This document shows positions 18,607 to 27,310 of a stretch of 64,000 nt of DNA, one piece after another. The notes under the pieces are model-generated. The model worked only from the letters and a program-made list of their open reading frames with translations. It was not told the DNA's origin and made no database searches. How positions within the stretch are numbered: the first letter of the stretch is position 1; every line of letters starts with the position of its first letter. The position numbers were made by a program, and so were the translations under genes. The DNA is from Aggregatimonas sangjinii (lineage in GTDB: Bacteria > Bacteroidota > Bacteroidia > Flavobacteriales > Flavobacteriaceae), in the NCBI RefSeq assembly GCF_005943945.1, contig NZ_CP040710.1:4137501-4201500 (forward strand), given 5' to 3'.

Positions 18607-19092
18607 TTACTTATTTCGTTGTTCAATCTCGAAACCTACATCGGTGATGCCCTGTAGTTGCTCCACCCCATTCACTTTGCCGTTCTTGCGCATGGCGTGC
18701 GCCACCTTTAGGGTATATACGCCTGAAGACGGAAAAACGATGTTCTCTTTATACCACAATTTATTCTCCTTTAAACTGCCGTAGCCCTGTCCCAGCCAAG
18801 TACCATCAGGGTCTGCCATTTGGTACTCCAAAGTGTCTTTTTCAACACTTCCATCGGGGCCATTAAGCTCGGCAATCAAAAATAGATTGTTGTATGGGAA
18901 GGTATCATCATTTCTAACGTTGATGAACATATTATATTGGGCAAGGCTATCTAATTCTGAAAAGGTAAACTCAATTTGATTATCTTTTTCCCAAACCCCG
19001 TTAGTAGTGGCCTTAAATTCCGATTTCACTAGACCTGTATCACAGGAAACCAGCGAAGCAAACGCTAGAAGTACAATAAAAAAACTACGCAT
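18607..19092 (-). CDS. gldH: Gliding motility lipoprotein GldH
   Basis: The 161-residue protein has a lipoprotein signal ending S-L-V-S-C (Cys17). The body matches GldH of Flavobacterium in length and in blocks such as F-P-Y-N-N-L-F and G-T-W-L-G-Q-G. GldH is needed for gliding and T9SS function, and its biochemical role is unsettled. The longer open frame extends to 19242, but the added 50 residues are low-complexity and antisense-like, and the signal peptide begins at ATG 19092. The start overlaps the ricT stop by 8 bp and pbp1A follows directly. Confidence 0.92.
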   Translation of the reverse strand: MRSFFIVLLAFASLVSCDTGLVKSEFKATTNGVWEKDNQIEFTFSELDSLAQYNMFINVRNDDTFPYNNLFLIAELNGPDGSVEKDTLEYQMADPDGTWLGQGYGSLKENKLWYKENIVFPSSGVYTLKVAHAMRKNGKVNGVEQLQGITDVGFEIEQRNK

Positions 19093-20398
19093 TTTTAGGC
19101 TGTTGCTTTGTGTTGTTCTGATTTTTATTCCGATTGTTGTTGCGCCGCTTTCGGTTCCGGTTTCCACCTTGTCCTTTGCCGCCTTCGCTCTTGTTTGCTG
19201 GCCCCCGATTTCCGGAATTGCTCTTGGTTTGCGCATTGCCACTTTTCTTATTTCGGTTGCGGTTCTTGTTCTTGTTCCGATTTTTACTATTTCGGCTTCG
19301 CTTGGGTCTGTCGAAGCGGGTCAGGCTGTCCTGGCCCACCACATTCTCGAACAATACCTTTTCTTCTACCACATAGTTTTCGATGGCGTATTCCTCTAAA
19401 CTTGCCACTTTTTCCTTCTTCTTGTTCTTCGCGCGAATTTCCTGTACCTGTTCTTTGGATAGCGTATGCCAGTTTGCGGGGTCATCTTTGTACGAGAACC
19501 AAAGAGTGGCTTTAAAAATATCAGTTTTTTGACAGAAAGCGATGCCTTTCTCGGTCATGAGCTTGGTATCCTGCGATGGAAAATCCTTTAAGGCTTCCAG
19601 ATAGGTATCCAACTCGTAATTGAGGCAACATTTCAACTTCCCGCATTGTCCGGCAAGTTTTTGCGGATTCAAGGAAAGCTGCTGGTACCGTGCCGCGGAA
19701 GTACTGACCGATCTAAAATCGGACAACCAGGTCGAGCAACACAGCTCACGACCACATGATCCGATGCCACCCAAGCGTTGCGCTTCTTGGCGGTATCCGA
19801 TTTGGCGCATTTCGATACGGATGGAAAAGGCCTTCGCCATATCCTTGATCAACTGCCTAAAATCTACGCGCTCCTCAGCGGTGTAATAAAAAGTTGCCTT
19901 TGATCCATCGCCCTGAAATTCTACATCGGAAATTTTCATCTGCAGCTTCAAAATGATGGCCATTTCCCTAGCCCGTTTTTTGATTTCTTCCTCACGGTCG
20001 CGACATTTTTGCCATTTATCGATATCGCTTTGCGAAGCCTTGCGATAGACTTTAGGAAGCGCTTCATCCTTAAAATCGACTTTCTTGCGCTTCATCTGCA
20101 CTTTCACCAGCTCCCCCACAAGGGTTACCATACCAATATCATGACCCGATTGAGCCTGCGTTGCAACGACGTCGCCGATCGATAAAGAAAGATTTTCGGT
20201 ATTTCTGAAGAATTCTTTTCGGCTGTTCTTAAACCGCACCTCAACACAGTCGAAAGCGCGCTCGCCAGAAGGTAGCGACATATTGGAAAGCCAATCAAAA
20301 ACAGTTAATTTATTACAACCATCAGAGCCACAAGTACCATTGTTCTTGCAGCCACGTGGTTGTCCGTCCGTTCCGGTCGAACAACTACTACATGCCAT
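19085..20398 (-). CDS. ricT: RicT/YaaT-like PSP1 domain protein
   Basis: The 437-residue protein has an N-terminal Cys cluster (Cys3, 6, 17, 23, 28), a PSP1 domain (about 45-290) and two further Cys motifs, S-C-G-R-E-L-C-C and G-Q-C-G-K-L-K-C-C. In Bacillus, RicT (YaaT) is part of the Y-complex, which carries Fe-S clusters and affects RNase Y-dependent mRNA processing. No ricA or ricF partner is visible here. The last 80 residues are a basic, Asn/Arg/Lys/Gly-rich tail that looks RNA-binding. It overlaps gldH by 8 bp, an order I recall as common in flavobacteria. Confidence 0.85.
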   Translation of the reverse strand: MACSSCSTGTDGQPRGCKNNGTCGSDGCNKLTVFDWLSNMSLPSGERAFDCVEVRFKNSRKEFFRNTENLSLSIGDVVATQAQSGHDIGMVTLVGELVKVQMKRKKVDFKDEALPKVYRKASQSDIDKWQKCRDREEEIKKRAREMAIILKLQMKISDVEFQGDGSKATFYYTAEERVDFRQLIKDMAKAFSIRIEMRQIGYRQEAQRLGGIGSCGRELCCSTWLSDFRSVSTSAARYQQLSLNPQKLAGQCGKLKCCLNYELDTYLEALKDFPSQDTKLMTEKGIAFCQKTDIFKATLWFSYKDDPANWHTLSKEQVQEIRAKNKKKEKVASLEEYAIENYVVEEKVLFENVVGQDSLTRFDRPKRSRNSKNRNKNKNRNRNKKSGNAQTKSNSGNRGPANKSEGGKGQGGNRNRKRRNNNRNKNQNNTKQQPKNA

Positions 20399-20858
20399 AT
20401 TTTATATCTTGGTTCCGAAAAAACCTTTCGGTTTTTTTGGAATAAGGTTCATATTCACTTAAAAGTAAAGATAATACAATTTGTGAAGGCAAGGAAATAC
20501 GTTGTAAAGGAGTTCGCGGTTTTGAGCAGCAGTAGGCAGCTTTACAAGATCATGTATAAGCCCAGCTCGCCATAGTATCGTTCAAGCTCAACAAGGATGT
20601 CCGTAATGATTCTTTCTATTTTCGCTTGCTTGAGCATTTTTTGGCTTCGGCTACGCTCAGCCACCAGATGAGAATCCTTTTAGAAGAATTCCCTTTGCTA
20701 TAGATTCATCATCTTGCACAACGTATAATCATTTGATATACCGTTATTTATTTTAATAAACTCATAAAACCTCTAAACTCATAAACTTTATACTTGTTAG
20801 ACAAAATTCGTAATATTGGACTAATAGTGCAGTTACGGACTAATGTCTACCCGCTAGC
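20399..20858. other. 460-bp intergenic region between ricT and trhO
   Basis: The region contains a perfect hairpin just before the ricT start (20418-20437) and, around 20640-20665, a GGCTTCGGCTACGCTCAGCC segment. Related CTTCGG...GCTCAGCC strings occur as scattered repeats in flavobacterial genomes. No open frame of supportable quality. The minus-strand trhO message ends here and the ricT promoter must lie here. Confidence 0.4.
20418..20437. other. Perfect hairpin upstream of ricT
   Basis: AAAAAACC (20418-20425) and GGTTTTTT (20430-20437) flank a 4-nt loop, forming a symmetric terminator-like hairpin only 20 bp before the ricT ATG. It may end the upstream minus-strand trhO transcript, since trhO reads toward it, or structure the ricT leader. 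Confidence 0.55.
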
Positions 20859-21890
20859 TCACTTCTTAAACTTCAAAACGGGAGACCGGCCTTTTTTAAA
20901 GATTTTATTACTGGCACCTTTCCCCTTGCGTAGCGCCTTTTGTTCCTCATAGGGCAAGTTGTGTACTTGTTTGCATTCTTCAGAGCAACAATTATCCATT
21001 TTCTCCTTGCACTCCGCACATTGGATAAACAAGAGGTGGCAGGCTTCATTGGCACAATTTTCATGAACATCACAAGCAATTCCGCATTGGTGGCATTGTG
21101 AGATGACATCTTCAGAAATACGTTCGCCCCGTCGGTGGTCAAAGACAAAGTTCTTGCCCATGAACTTGTTTTCTAGTTTTTTGTTTTCTACTTGCCTAGC
21201 GTATTCGATGATACCTCCTTCAAGCTGGTAGACTTGTTTGAACCCTTTATGCTTGTAATAGGCACTGGCTTTTTCACAGCGAATGCCCCCGGTGCAGTAC
21301 ATGACCAGCTTTTTATCTTCCTTATGGTCTGCCAACTCCGCTTCAATGGTATCCAAGGAATCGCGAAACGTATCCACATCGGGCGTGATGGCATTTTTAA
21401 AATGGCCTATTTCGCTTTCGTAATGGTTACGCATATCTACCAATACCGTATCCGGGTCTTCGATCAGCGTATTGAATTCTTCGGCGTCTACATGAATGCC
21501 TTTGTTCGTTACATCAAAAGTATCGTCATTGAGCCCGTCGGCAACGATTTTTTTACGCACCTTCACTTTCAATTTCAGGAACGACATATTATCCTGTTCG
21601 ATGGCGATATTCAAGCGCACACCCTTTAAAAAGGATATCGTATCCAGATGCTTTTTAAAGGCCTCGAAATTCTCCGCAGGAACAGATAATTGCGCGTTTA
21701 TGCCCTCATGAGCAACATAAATACGGCCAAGCACATCAAGTTCGTTCCAATGAATGAATAAATGGTTTCTGAATAGCGACGTATTGCCGATATGTGCATA
21801 TTTATAGAAAGAAATGGTCAGTCTTTCATGGCCCGCCTCTTGAATAAGGGCAGCTCTTTCCTTTGCACTTAAGGTATTGTACAGTTGCAT
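20859..21890 (-). CDS. trhO: tRNA uridine(34) hydroxylase (rhodanese family)
   Basis: The 343-residue protein matches the TrhO/YceA family, which forms 5-hydroxyuridine at the wobble position of certain tRNAs. An N-terminal acylphosphatase-like domain covers about residues 20-120. The rhodanese domain follows, with the active Cys in M-Y-C-T-G-G-I-R-C-E-K-A. The C-terminal Cys-rich segment (C-x2-C...C-x3-C...C-x2-C pattern, about 265-310) looks zinc-binding. The tail is basic. It is transcribed alone, and a MITE-like element begins 20 bp upstream of its start codon and may have changed its promoter. Confidence 0.92.
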   Translation of the reverse strand: MQLYNTLSAKERAALIQEAGHERLTISFYKYAHIGNTSLFRNHLFIHWNELDVLGRIYVAHEGINAQLSVPAENFEAFKKHLDTISFLKGVRLNIAIEQDNMSFLKLKVKVRKKIVADGLNDDTFDVTNKGIHVDAEEFNTLIEDPDTVLVDMRNHYESEIGHFKNAITPDVDTFRDSLDTIEAELADHKEDKKLVMYCTGGIRCEKASAYYKHKGFKQVYQLEGGIIEYARQVENKKLENKFMGKNFVFDHRRGERISEDVISQCHQCGIACDVHENCANEACHLLFIQCAECKEKMDNCCSEECKQVHNLPYEEQKALRKGKGASNKIFKKGRSPVLKFKK

Positions 21891-21909
21891 GCTATACGAA
21901 TAGACTAAG

Positions 21910-22068
21910 AGACTGTTTGAAAATATCTCGATTATTTTCTTACATCCTCTTTTTGCGCCTTATTTCGTTAAAATTTGTGACCGTAGCGCTGCTATGCTCA
22001 AAAATTTTGCCTCATAATGCATCAAAAAAAGGCTATAACAACTCTAACGAAATATTTCCAAACAGTCT
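21910..22068. mobile_element. MITE-like element with 5-bp target duplication
   Basis: This 159-bp element is bounded by inverted repeats AGACTGTTTGAAAATAT at the left and ATATTTCCAAACAGTCT at the right (one mismatch in 17, with further matches inward). It is flanked on both sides by CTAAG (21905-21909 and 22069-22073), a perfect 5-bp target duplication. The interior has no meaningful coding capacity. It looks like a non-autonomous transposon inserted just upstream of trhO. The related transposase is not in the window. Confidence 0.75.
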
Positions 22069-22206
22069 CTAAGAGGTTATTTTAATTATTGGACTCATTC
22101 AAACTTTCTGAATTGACTAAAATGTCTATATGAGTTCACTGTAAAGGGCAAAAATAAGAATATTTAAGGAGGAGGCAAGAAACGTAAGACCTTTGAAAGA
22201 GCTGCA

Positions 22207-22236
22207 AATAAAAGAGCCCCGATAATTTCCGGGGCC
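22207..22236 (-). terminator. Orphan intrinsic terminator (minus strand)
   Basis: GCCCCG (22216-22221) pairs with CGGGGC (22230-22235). On the minus strand the stem is followed by CTCTTTTATTT. No annotated gene reads into it from the right, so it implies either a small minus-strand RNA from the recA upstream region or a barrier that protects trhO. Confidence 0.6.
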
Positions 22237-22419
22237 CTATTCGCCATGTTAATTTTCTTCCTCATAGCAATTTAGAAAAGTACTACTATAACATGGCTAT
22301 CAATCAACCAGTATCATTAAAAACGACCTCATATATAAAAGAAAGCCATTGCACTTTACTAAATAGACGCATATTTTATCAAAAGGTTGCGTCAATCGAT
22401 TTCCCAAGTGTTTCCAATA

Positions 22420-22451
22420 TTTGAATTATGCAAAAAGAAACACTAATTTAG
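22420..22451 (+). promoter_or_regulatory. Probable recA promoter
   Basis: TTTG at 22420-22423 and TAATTTAG at 22444-22451 (one mismatch to TAnnTTTG) are separated by 20 nt, the same spacing as the sdh promoter. This leaves a leader of roughly 110 nt. I saw no evident LexA-type palindrome. Confidence 0.5.
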
Positions 22452-22567
22452 CCACCCTGTTCGGGACAAATCCACAGTCTTACATCATACGATAAGCCTA
22501 GACGACAATCCCACCCGAATATTTCGATAATTCCCATTAAAACAACACATTAAACGATTTAGAAGCT

Positions 22568-23572
22568 ATGAGTTCGGAAAAAGATGCAAAATTAAAGGCC
22601 TTGAAATTAACCCTTGATAAGATGGATAAAACCTACGGAAAGGGTGCCGTCATGAAGATGGGCGATACGGTCGTAGCGGATGTAGAGGTCATTCCCTCGG
22701 GATCGTTAGGCCTGGATATCGCTTTGGGTGTAGGAGGATATCCGCGAGGACGGGTAGTCGAAATATACGGTCCGGAATCTTCCGGTAAAACTACATTGAC
22801 CTTGCATGCTATTGCAGAGGCACAAAAAAATGGTGGGATAGCCGCTTTTATAGATGCAGAACACGCTTTTGATCGTTTTTATGCGGAAAAATTAGGGGTG
22901 GATATCGATAACCTCATCATTTCACAACCAGACAACGGTGAGCAGGCCTTGGAAATTACCGACAACCTTATTCGTTCGGGTGCCATTGATATCGTGGTCA
23001 TAGATTCCGTCGCAGCATTGACGCCAAAAAGCGAAATCGAAGGCGAAATGGGAGACTCTAAAATGGGACTCCACGCACGATTGATGTCCCAAGCACTTCG
23101 TAAACTTACCGGTTCGATCAGCAAAACACACTGTACCGTAATATTCATCAACCAGTTGCGTGAAAAAATCGGGGTTATGTTCGGGAATCCCGAAACCACT
23201 ACCGGCGGGAACGCCCTAAAGTTTTACGCTTCGGTACGGTTAGATATCCGGCGCTCGACCCAGATAAAGGATACCGACGGCTCGGTAAAGGGTAACAAGA
23301 CGCGTGTAAAGGTGGTGAAGAACAAGGTAGCCCCCCCATTTAGAACAACCGAATTCGATATCATGTACGGCGAGGGCATCTCTAAAGTAGGCGAGATTAT
23401 CGACCTTGGCGTGGAGTACGAAATCATCAAGAAAAGTGGTTCTTGGTTCAGTTATGGGGACACCAAATTAGGACAAGGACGCGACGGCGTGAAGAATCTG
23501 CTACTTGACAATCCCGAGCTTTTTGAGGAGTTGGATGCCAAGATACGCGAAGCCATAAACGCGCTTAAGTAG
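22568..23572 (+). CDS. recA: Recombinase RecA
   Basis: The 334-residue protein has Walker [10 protein letters not shown] (about residues 67-75), Walker B around [10 protein letters not shown], loop 2 containing [10 protein letters not shown], and the family signature [10 protein letters not shown]. It forms filaments on single-stranded DNA for homologous recombination and DNA damage repair. The C-terminus is short and weakly acidic, as usual for Bacteroidota. The gene stands alone. Confidence 0.97.
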   Translation: MSSEKDAKLKALKLTLDKMDKTYGKGAVMKMGDTVVADVEVIPSGSLGLDIALGVGGYPRGRVVEIYGPESSGKTTLTLHAIAEAQKNGGIAAFIDAEHAFDRFYAEKLGVDIDNLIISQPDNGEQALEITDNLIRSGAIDIVVIDSVAALTPKSEIEGEMGDSKMGLHARLMSQALRKLTGSISKTHCTVIFINQLREKIGVMFGNPETTTGGNALKFYASVRLDIRRSTQIKDTDGSVKGNKTRVKVVKNKVAPPFRTTEFDIMYGEGISKVGEIIDLGVEYEIIKKSGSWFSYGDTKLGQGRDGVKNLLLDNPELFEELDAKIREAINALK

Positions 23573-23704
23573 CCATATTTGAACAGTACACCTAGCCTCT
23601 AGATGTAACGTTTTTTTACGGGTTAGCCGCTTGAATTATTTTTTAGGTGCTAGGACGCAACCCTATAGACTTTTTGGTATCTTAATGGTAAGAAAACCAT
23701 TGGT

Positions 23705-24121
23705 ATGATGAAGAGGTTTGCAATTTTATCAGTTTTGGCTGCTTTTACGATGGTCATTAGCTCCTGTAGCAATGACGATGAACCCAATTTTCATTTCACG
23801 GCTTTGAGGGCTTTGAGCGCTGAAGTTCCCGAGTCATTCGAGTTGAATGAGCGGTATCAGATTACCGTAACCTTCGAAAGACCCGACGGTTGCACTTTCT
23901 TTGAAGGCTTCGATGTCACCAGTCCGGATACTACGGTGCGCGATGTCGTGGTCATCGGTTCCGTCTTCACCGATAGGGCGTGTACTACGGAAGTAGAGGA
24001 AATAGAGGTCTCCTTCGACTTTGTAGTGATTCACGACCAAACCTATACCTTCCGCTTTTACGAGGGGCAAGATGACGAAGGAGAGCATCAGTTTTTCGAG
24101 ATAACCGTTCCGGTAAATTAA
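23705..24121 (+). CDS. Small lipoprotein of unknown function
   Basis: The 138-residue product has a lipoprotein signal ending V-I-S-S-C (about Cys22), followed by S-N-D-D-E-P, typical of outer-membrane lipoproteins in this phylum. The mature part is predicted all-beta, with two cysteines (D-G-C-T-F-F and R-A-C-T-T-E) that could form a disulfide. I recognise no domain. It ends 21 bp before the sigma-factor gene on the same strand, so it may be the first gene of the sigma/membrane-protein module. Two ATG codons are adjacent at 23705 and 23708. Confidence 0.8.
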   Translation: MMKRFAILSVLAAFTMVISSCSNDDEPNFHFTALRALSAEVPESFELNERYQITVTFERPDGCTFFEGFDVTSPDTTVRDVVVIGSVFTDRACTTEVEEIEVSFDFVVIHDQTYTFRFYEGQDDEGEHQFFEITVPVN

Positions 24122-24142
24122 CCGCCAAAACCTATACCAACG

Positions 24143-24769
24143 TTGAGTTTAGAAGAACTCGTACATAACTGCAAGCAAGGTAATCGCGGGGCACAGGAGC
24201 AATTGTACCGCCGTTATGCCAGTGTGCTGTACGGTATTTGCTTAAAATACTCACGCAATAAAGCAGAAGCCGAAGATAGCTTGCACGATAGCTTTATGAC
24301 TATCTATAATAAAATCGGTCAATATGGTGCAAAAGGTTCCTTCGAGGGATGGATCAAACGTATTACGGTAAACACTGTTCTACAGAAATACCGCAAACAG
24401 GAGCATCTGAAAGTGGTCTCCGAAAATGTAGCCGATGAAATCGAAGTAGCAGTAGATCAAGAAAATATAGATTTACAAACACTACTCGGCTACATTCAAC
24501 AACTGCCCAATAAATATCGCCTAACCTTTAATATGTATGTTCTCGATGGATATTCCCATCAGGAAATCGCCCAACAATTGGGTACTTCCGAAGGTACTTC
24601 GAAATCCAACCTTTCGAGGGCGCGGGTATTGTTAAAAGAGAAAATCGAGGCCGATTACAGCCGATCTGCCCTTGGGGTGCTGTTTATCCTTATCGGGGAA
24701 AGCGCATCTGAACGGAAACGCATGAAAAAGAAAATCAAAAAATTGACTAAACCATTAGAAAATGGGTAA
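24143..24769 (+). CDS. ECF RNA polymerase sigma factor
   Basis: The 208-residue protein has sigma region 2 (Y-R-R-Y-A-S-V-L-Y-G-I-C through D-S-L-H-D-S-F-M-T-I-Y) and region 4 with the helix-turn-helix Y-S-H-Q-E-I-A-Q-Q-L-G-T-S-E-G-T. An extra C-terminal tail of about 35 residues is hydrophobic then very basic. No ATG precedes region 2, and an in-frame stop lies at 24119-24121, so TTG 24143 is the best start. Its end overlaps the next gene by 8 bp, the usual sign of a sigma factor coupled to its regulator. Confidence 0.88.
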   Translation: MSLEELVHNCKQGNRGAQEQLYRRYASVLYGICLKYSRNKAEAEDSLHDSFMTIYNKIGQYGAKGSFEGWIKRITVNTVLQKYRKQEHLKVVSENVADEIEVAVDQENIDLQTLLGYIQQLPNKYRLTFNMYVLDGYSHQEIAQQLGTSEGTSKSNLSRARVLLKEKIEADYSRSALGVLFILIGESASERKRMKKKIKKLTKPLENG

Positions 24770-26366
24770 AAAGAAACTCGACGAACTCTTTCAGGAGAAG
24801 TTCGACAACTTTGAGCAGGTCCCGGACGAAAAAGTCTGGCAGTCCCTTGAAGCGTCCCTGGATAAGAAAAAAAGGCGGGCGATTCCGCTTTGGTGGAAAC
24901 TTGGTGGCGTAGCAGCAGTGCTAGTCATTGGTCTATTGGCCATTAATCCCTTTTCGGATGCTGATGGAGAACCTGCCCTGACCGACATTGAGCAAAAGAC
25001 GGATTCCTTGGAACGAGAGAACACCAAGGAAAATAGAATTTTAGATACGACGGATACCGATGAAACCCAGCTAACCGATACAAATTCGCAGGACACCGAC
25101 GAGGGTAATGCCGCCGACAAGCAATCGCACCCTTCTAAAAACACAAATCCAGATCCCAAAAAAGAGCTACAACTTTCGCCCACTTCAGAAAACGGGGGAG
25201 AATCGCAGCTTACATCCGTTCAAAAAGAAAGGTCGAATAAAAGCGACCCAAATATCAATGCTCAAATCACTGAATCAACTGACAACGAATCAACAGAAGG
25301 CATCGATCCAAAAGAAAATCTTAAGGAACTGAATGAAATTGACCAAGAAAGTGTTGTTGCACAAAAAGACCCAAAAAAATCGGTTTCCGATGAATCCGTA
25401 AATGGGGTTATCGCACAGCAAGAAGACCGACCGAATTCTGTAGAGGAGAAGAAAGACGGTTTAATGAAATCTGCTGAAAACACTGAAATTGCTCAGAACG
25501 ATAGCGTTCAAGAAGAGGAAAATCTCGAAGACCAAACCGTTGAAGAAGGAAATAAAAAATCGATTTTTGACGAAATAAAGCAGCAGGAAGAAACAGAAAT
25601 CGCAGAAAACGAACCCAGAAAAAGATGGTCTGCTGGACCGAGTGTCGCCCCGGTGTATTTTGACGCCTTCGGAGAGGGTTCCCCAGTTCATTCTATTTTG
25701 GTACCCAACTCTAAATCGGGGGAAACCAATTTGAGCTACGGACTTTCGGTGAATTATGAGATAAATGATCGCCTGAGTGTACGCTCCGGTCTGCACAAGG
25801 TTGCGTATGGCTATGATACCGGTGATGTCGAGTTCTCCTCGTCTTTGGATGGTGCCATTACCGATCAGATGGACAATATCGATTATGCGACGACGGCAAG
25901 GAACCTCGTTGTAAGAAGTAAAGCTGGTGCTTCCGCTGTTTCGGTAAGCGAAAGCGATTCCAATCAAGCATTTGACGCTAATAGTTCGAACGCATCCATT
26001 GCCCGCAACGGCACGATGTCGCAGCAATTCGGTTATTTAGAAGTTCCTTTGGAATTGAACTATGCCTTGGTTGATCGTAAAGTGGGTATCAACGTCATTG
26101 GTGGTTTTAGTTCGCTTTTCTTGATAGACAACTCGGTTTCGTTGACCTCAGGGAACGAAACGACGGAAATGGGTGAAGCCAATAACGTCAACGAGGTGAA
26201 CTTTAGCACCAACATTGGTCTGGGCATCGATTATAATGTTACACCGAAAATCAAATTGAATCTCGAACCGTTGTTCAAGTACCAACTCAATACTTTTAGC
26301 CAGGTAGATGGTACGTTCAATCCCTTTTCGATAGGTATTTATAGTGGTTTAACCTTTAAGTTTTAA
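24762..26366 (+). CDS. Membrane protein with acidic linker and beta-barrel-like C-terminus, possible anti-sigma factor
   Basis: The 534-residue product has a charged cytoplasmic-like N-terminus (1-43, containing P-D-E-K-V-W-Q-S-L), one transmembrane helix (about 45-62), a 210-residue low-complexity linker rich in Glu, Asp, Lys, Ser and Asn, and a C-terminal region (about 285-534) of alternating beta strands like outer-membrane porin-type beta-barrels, ending G-L-T-F-K-F with a terminal Phe. Translational overlap with the sigma gene suggests the N-terminal segment binds the sigma factor. A single chain that spans inner membrane, periplasm and outer membrane is the inferred layout. A terminator follows at 26446-26475. 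Confidence 0.8.
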   Translation: MGKKKLDELFQEKFDNFEQVPDEKVWQSLEASLDKKKRRAIPLWWKLGGVAAVLVIGLLAINPFSDADGEPALTDIEQKTDSLERENTKENRILDTTDTDETQLTDTNSQDTDEGNAADKQSHPSKNTNPDPKKELQLSPTSENGGESQLTSVQKERSNKSDPNINAQITESTDNESTEGIDPKENLKELNEIDQESVVAQKDPKKSVSDESVNGVIAQQEDRPNSVEEKKDGLMKSAENTEIAQNDSVQEEENLEDQTVEEGNKKSIFDEIKQQEETEIAENEPRKRWSAGPSVAPVYFDAFGEGSPVHSILVPNSKSGETNLSYGLSVNYEINDRLSVRSGLHKVAYGYDTGDVEFSSSLDGAITDQMDNIDYATTARNLVVRSKAGASAVSVSESDSNQAFDANSSNASIARNGTMSQQFGYLEVPLELNYALVDRKVGINVIGGFSSLFLIDNSVSLTSGNETTEMGEANNVNEVNFSTNIGLGIDYNVTPKIKLNLEPLFKYQLNTFSQVDGTFNPFSIGIYSGLTFKF

Positions 26367-26445
26367 TCCATTTGATTTGTGCTTGTACACAGTTTTAGAA
26401 AACATTGGTTGGTAGGTTGATGGGAGCACATTGACCCAAAACTAC

Positions 26446-26475
26446 GCCCCTTCATGCTAGAGGGGTGTTTTTCAT
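26446..26475 (+). terminator. Intrinsic terminator between convergent genes
   Basis: CCCCT (26447-26451) and AGGGG (26461-26465), with wobble pairing outside, form a short stem followed by TGTTTTTCATTTTT. It serves the sigma-module operon and perhaps plsC from the other side. Confidence 0.65.
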
Positions 26476-26490
26476 TTTTAAAATGACCTA

Positions 26491-27237
26491 TCAAGCAGTT
26501 TTCTGACGTTGAAGCTCTTTTAAAATAACGTCCCGAACCTCCTCTCGCAGGGTCAATTTATCCTCCTCAGCTAAAATACCCGTCTCAAAGAAACGATGCA
26601 CTTTGGCACGTAGTATTCCTGGCCCCCCACTTAAAAACGTAAATGAAAACCGTCTTTTACCATCATAAAAGGTAATGGGAGCAACAGGTATTTTGTGAGC
26701 AATGGCCATTCTAAAGGCACCATCCTTAAAAGTATCCAAAAGAATATGTTCATCCGGCACGCCACCCTCCGGAAATATGCAGATACTTGTGCCCTGTTGT
26801 AATCTTCGCTGTGCGCGGCGGTACACCCCGGTGCGACTTTTGGCATCTTCACGATCGACCAGGATACAGACCCTTTTGTAAAAAAATCCGAAAATGGGGA
26901 TCTTGACCAATTCTTTCTTACCAACAAAGACAAAAGGGGTCTTACTAACTTTCAGCATCAACATAATATCGAGCATACTGGTGTGGTTCGCCACAAGCAT
27001 ATAGCTTTTGCCTTTTTCAAAATCTTGTTCGCGACTGATTGTAGGCGGACATCCCATTCCGTATAAAATAGTGTTGGCCCAAAGGTTTCGGGCCATCCAG
27101 AAGAATTGAGGGTACCATTCCTCCCTTAAACTACAAACCAATAAAAAGGGAAAGAAGATAAAAATGGGAAGTGCGACCAAAATATAGAACCAAATACGGT
27201 ATAGGGTGTACCCAATATTTTTGAGGAGTTTGGTCAT
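26491..27237 (-). CDS. plsC: 1-acyl-sn-glycerol-3-phosphate acyltransferase
   Basis: The 248-residue protein carries the HX4D catalytic motif in N-H-T-S-M-L-D, V-G-K-K-E-L as block II, and F-P-E-G-G in block III, as in PlsC enzymes that acylate lysophosphatidic acid to phosphatidic acid. An N-terminal hydrophobic segment (about 10-35) anchors it in the inner membrane. It is transcribed divergently from trpS across a 73-bp gap. Confidence 0.9.
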   Translation of the reverse strand: MTKLLKNIGYTLYRIWFYILVALPIFIFFPFLLVCSLREEWYPQFFWMARNLWANTILYGMGCPPTISREQDFEKGKSYMLVANHTSMLDIMLMLKVSKTPFVFVGKKELVKIPIFGFFYKRVCILVDREDAKSRTGVYRRAQRRLQQGTSICIFPEGGVPDEHILLDTFKDGAFRMAIAHKIPVAPITFYDGKRRFSFTFLSGGPGILRAKVHRFFETGILAEEDKLTLREEVRDVILKELQRQKTA

Positions 27238-27260
27238 GGAATCAAAAATAGGGATTTCGC

Positions 27261-27289
27261 TTTGCTTTTTATGATTTGTTTTACCTTTG
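27261..27289 (+). promoter_or_regulatory. Probable trpS promoter
   Basis: TTTG at 27261-27264 and TACCTTTG at 27282-27289 match the Bacteroidota -33/-7 elements with a 17-nt spacer. The -7 box contains the TTG codon (27287) that would otherwise extend the trpS frame, which argues for the ATG at 27311 as the start. Confidence 0.55.
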
Positions 27290-27310
27290 TCGACTTACAG
27301 CAATAGTAGC

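Larger units (their letters stand above)
22074..22567. other. 494-bp intergenic region upstream of recA
   Basis: The region holds a minus-strand terminator-like hairpin (22207-22236) and the likely recA promoter (22420-22451). Short frames of 33 residues (minus, crossing the hairpin) and 43 residues (plus, 22293-22424) exist but have no support. Confidence 0.5.

Noticed and set aside
19108-19515. Plus-strand Cys/Phe/Leu-rich frames opposite the ricT 3' end
   Set aside because: They arise from the reverse complement of the Lys/Asn/Arg-rich tail; RicT is clearly coding.
21863-22072. 70-codon frame across the MITE-like element
   Set aside because: It starts in the trhO leader, ends at the element boundary and has no recognisable content.
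22293-22424. 43-residue plus-strand frame upstream of recA
   Set aside because: No ribosome-binding context, no similarity, and it overlaps the probable recA promoter.
25461-26027. 188-codon minus-strand frame opposite the sigma-coupled membrane protein
   Set aside because: It lies antisense to the linker and barrel region, with Ile/Arg-rich composition and no motif.
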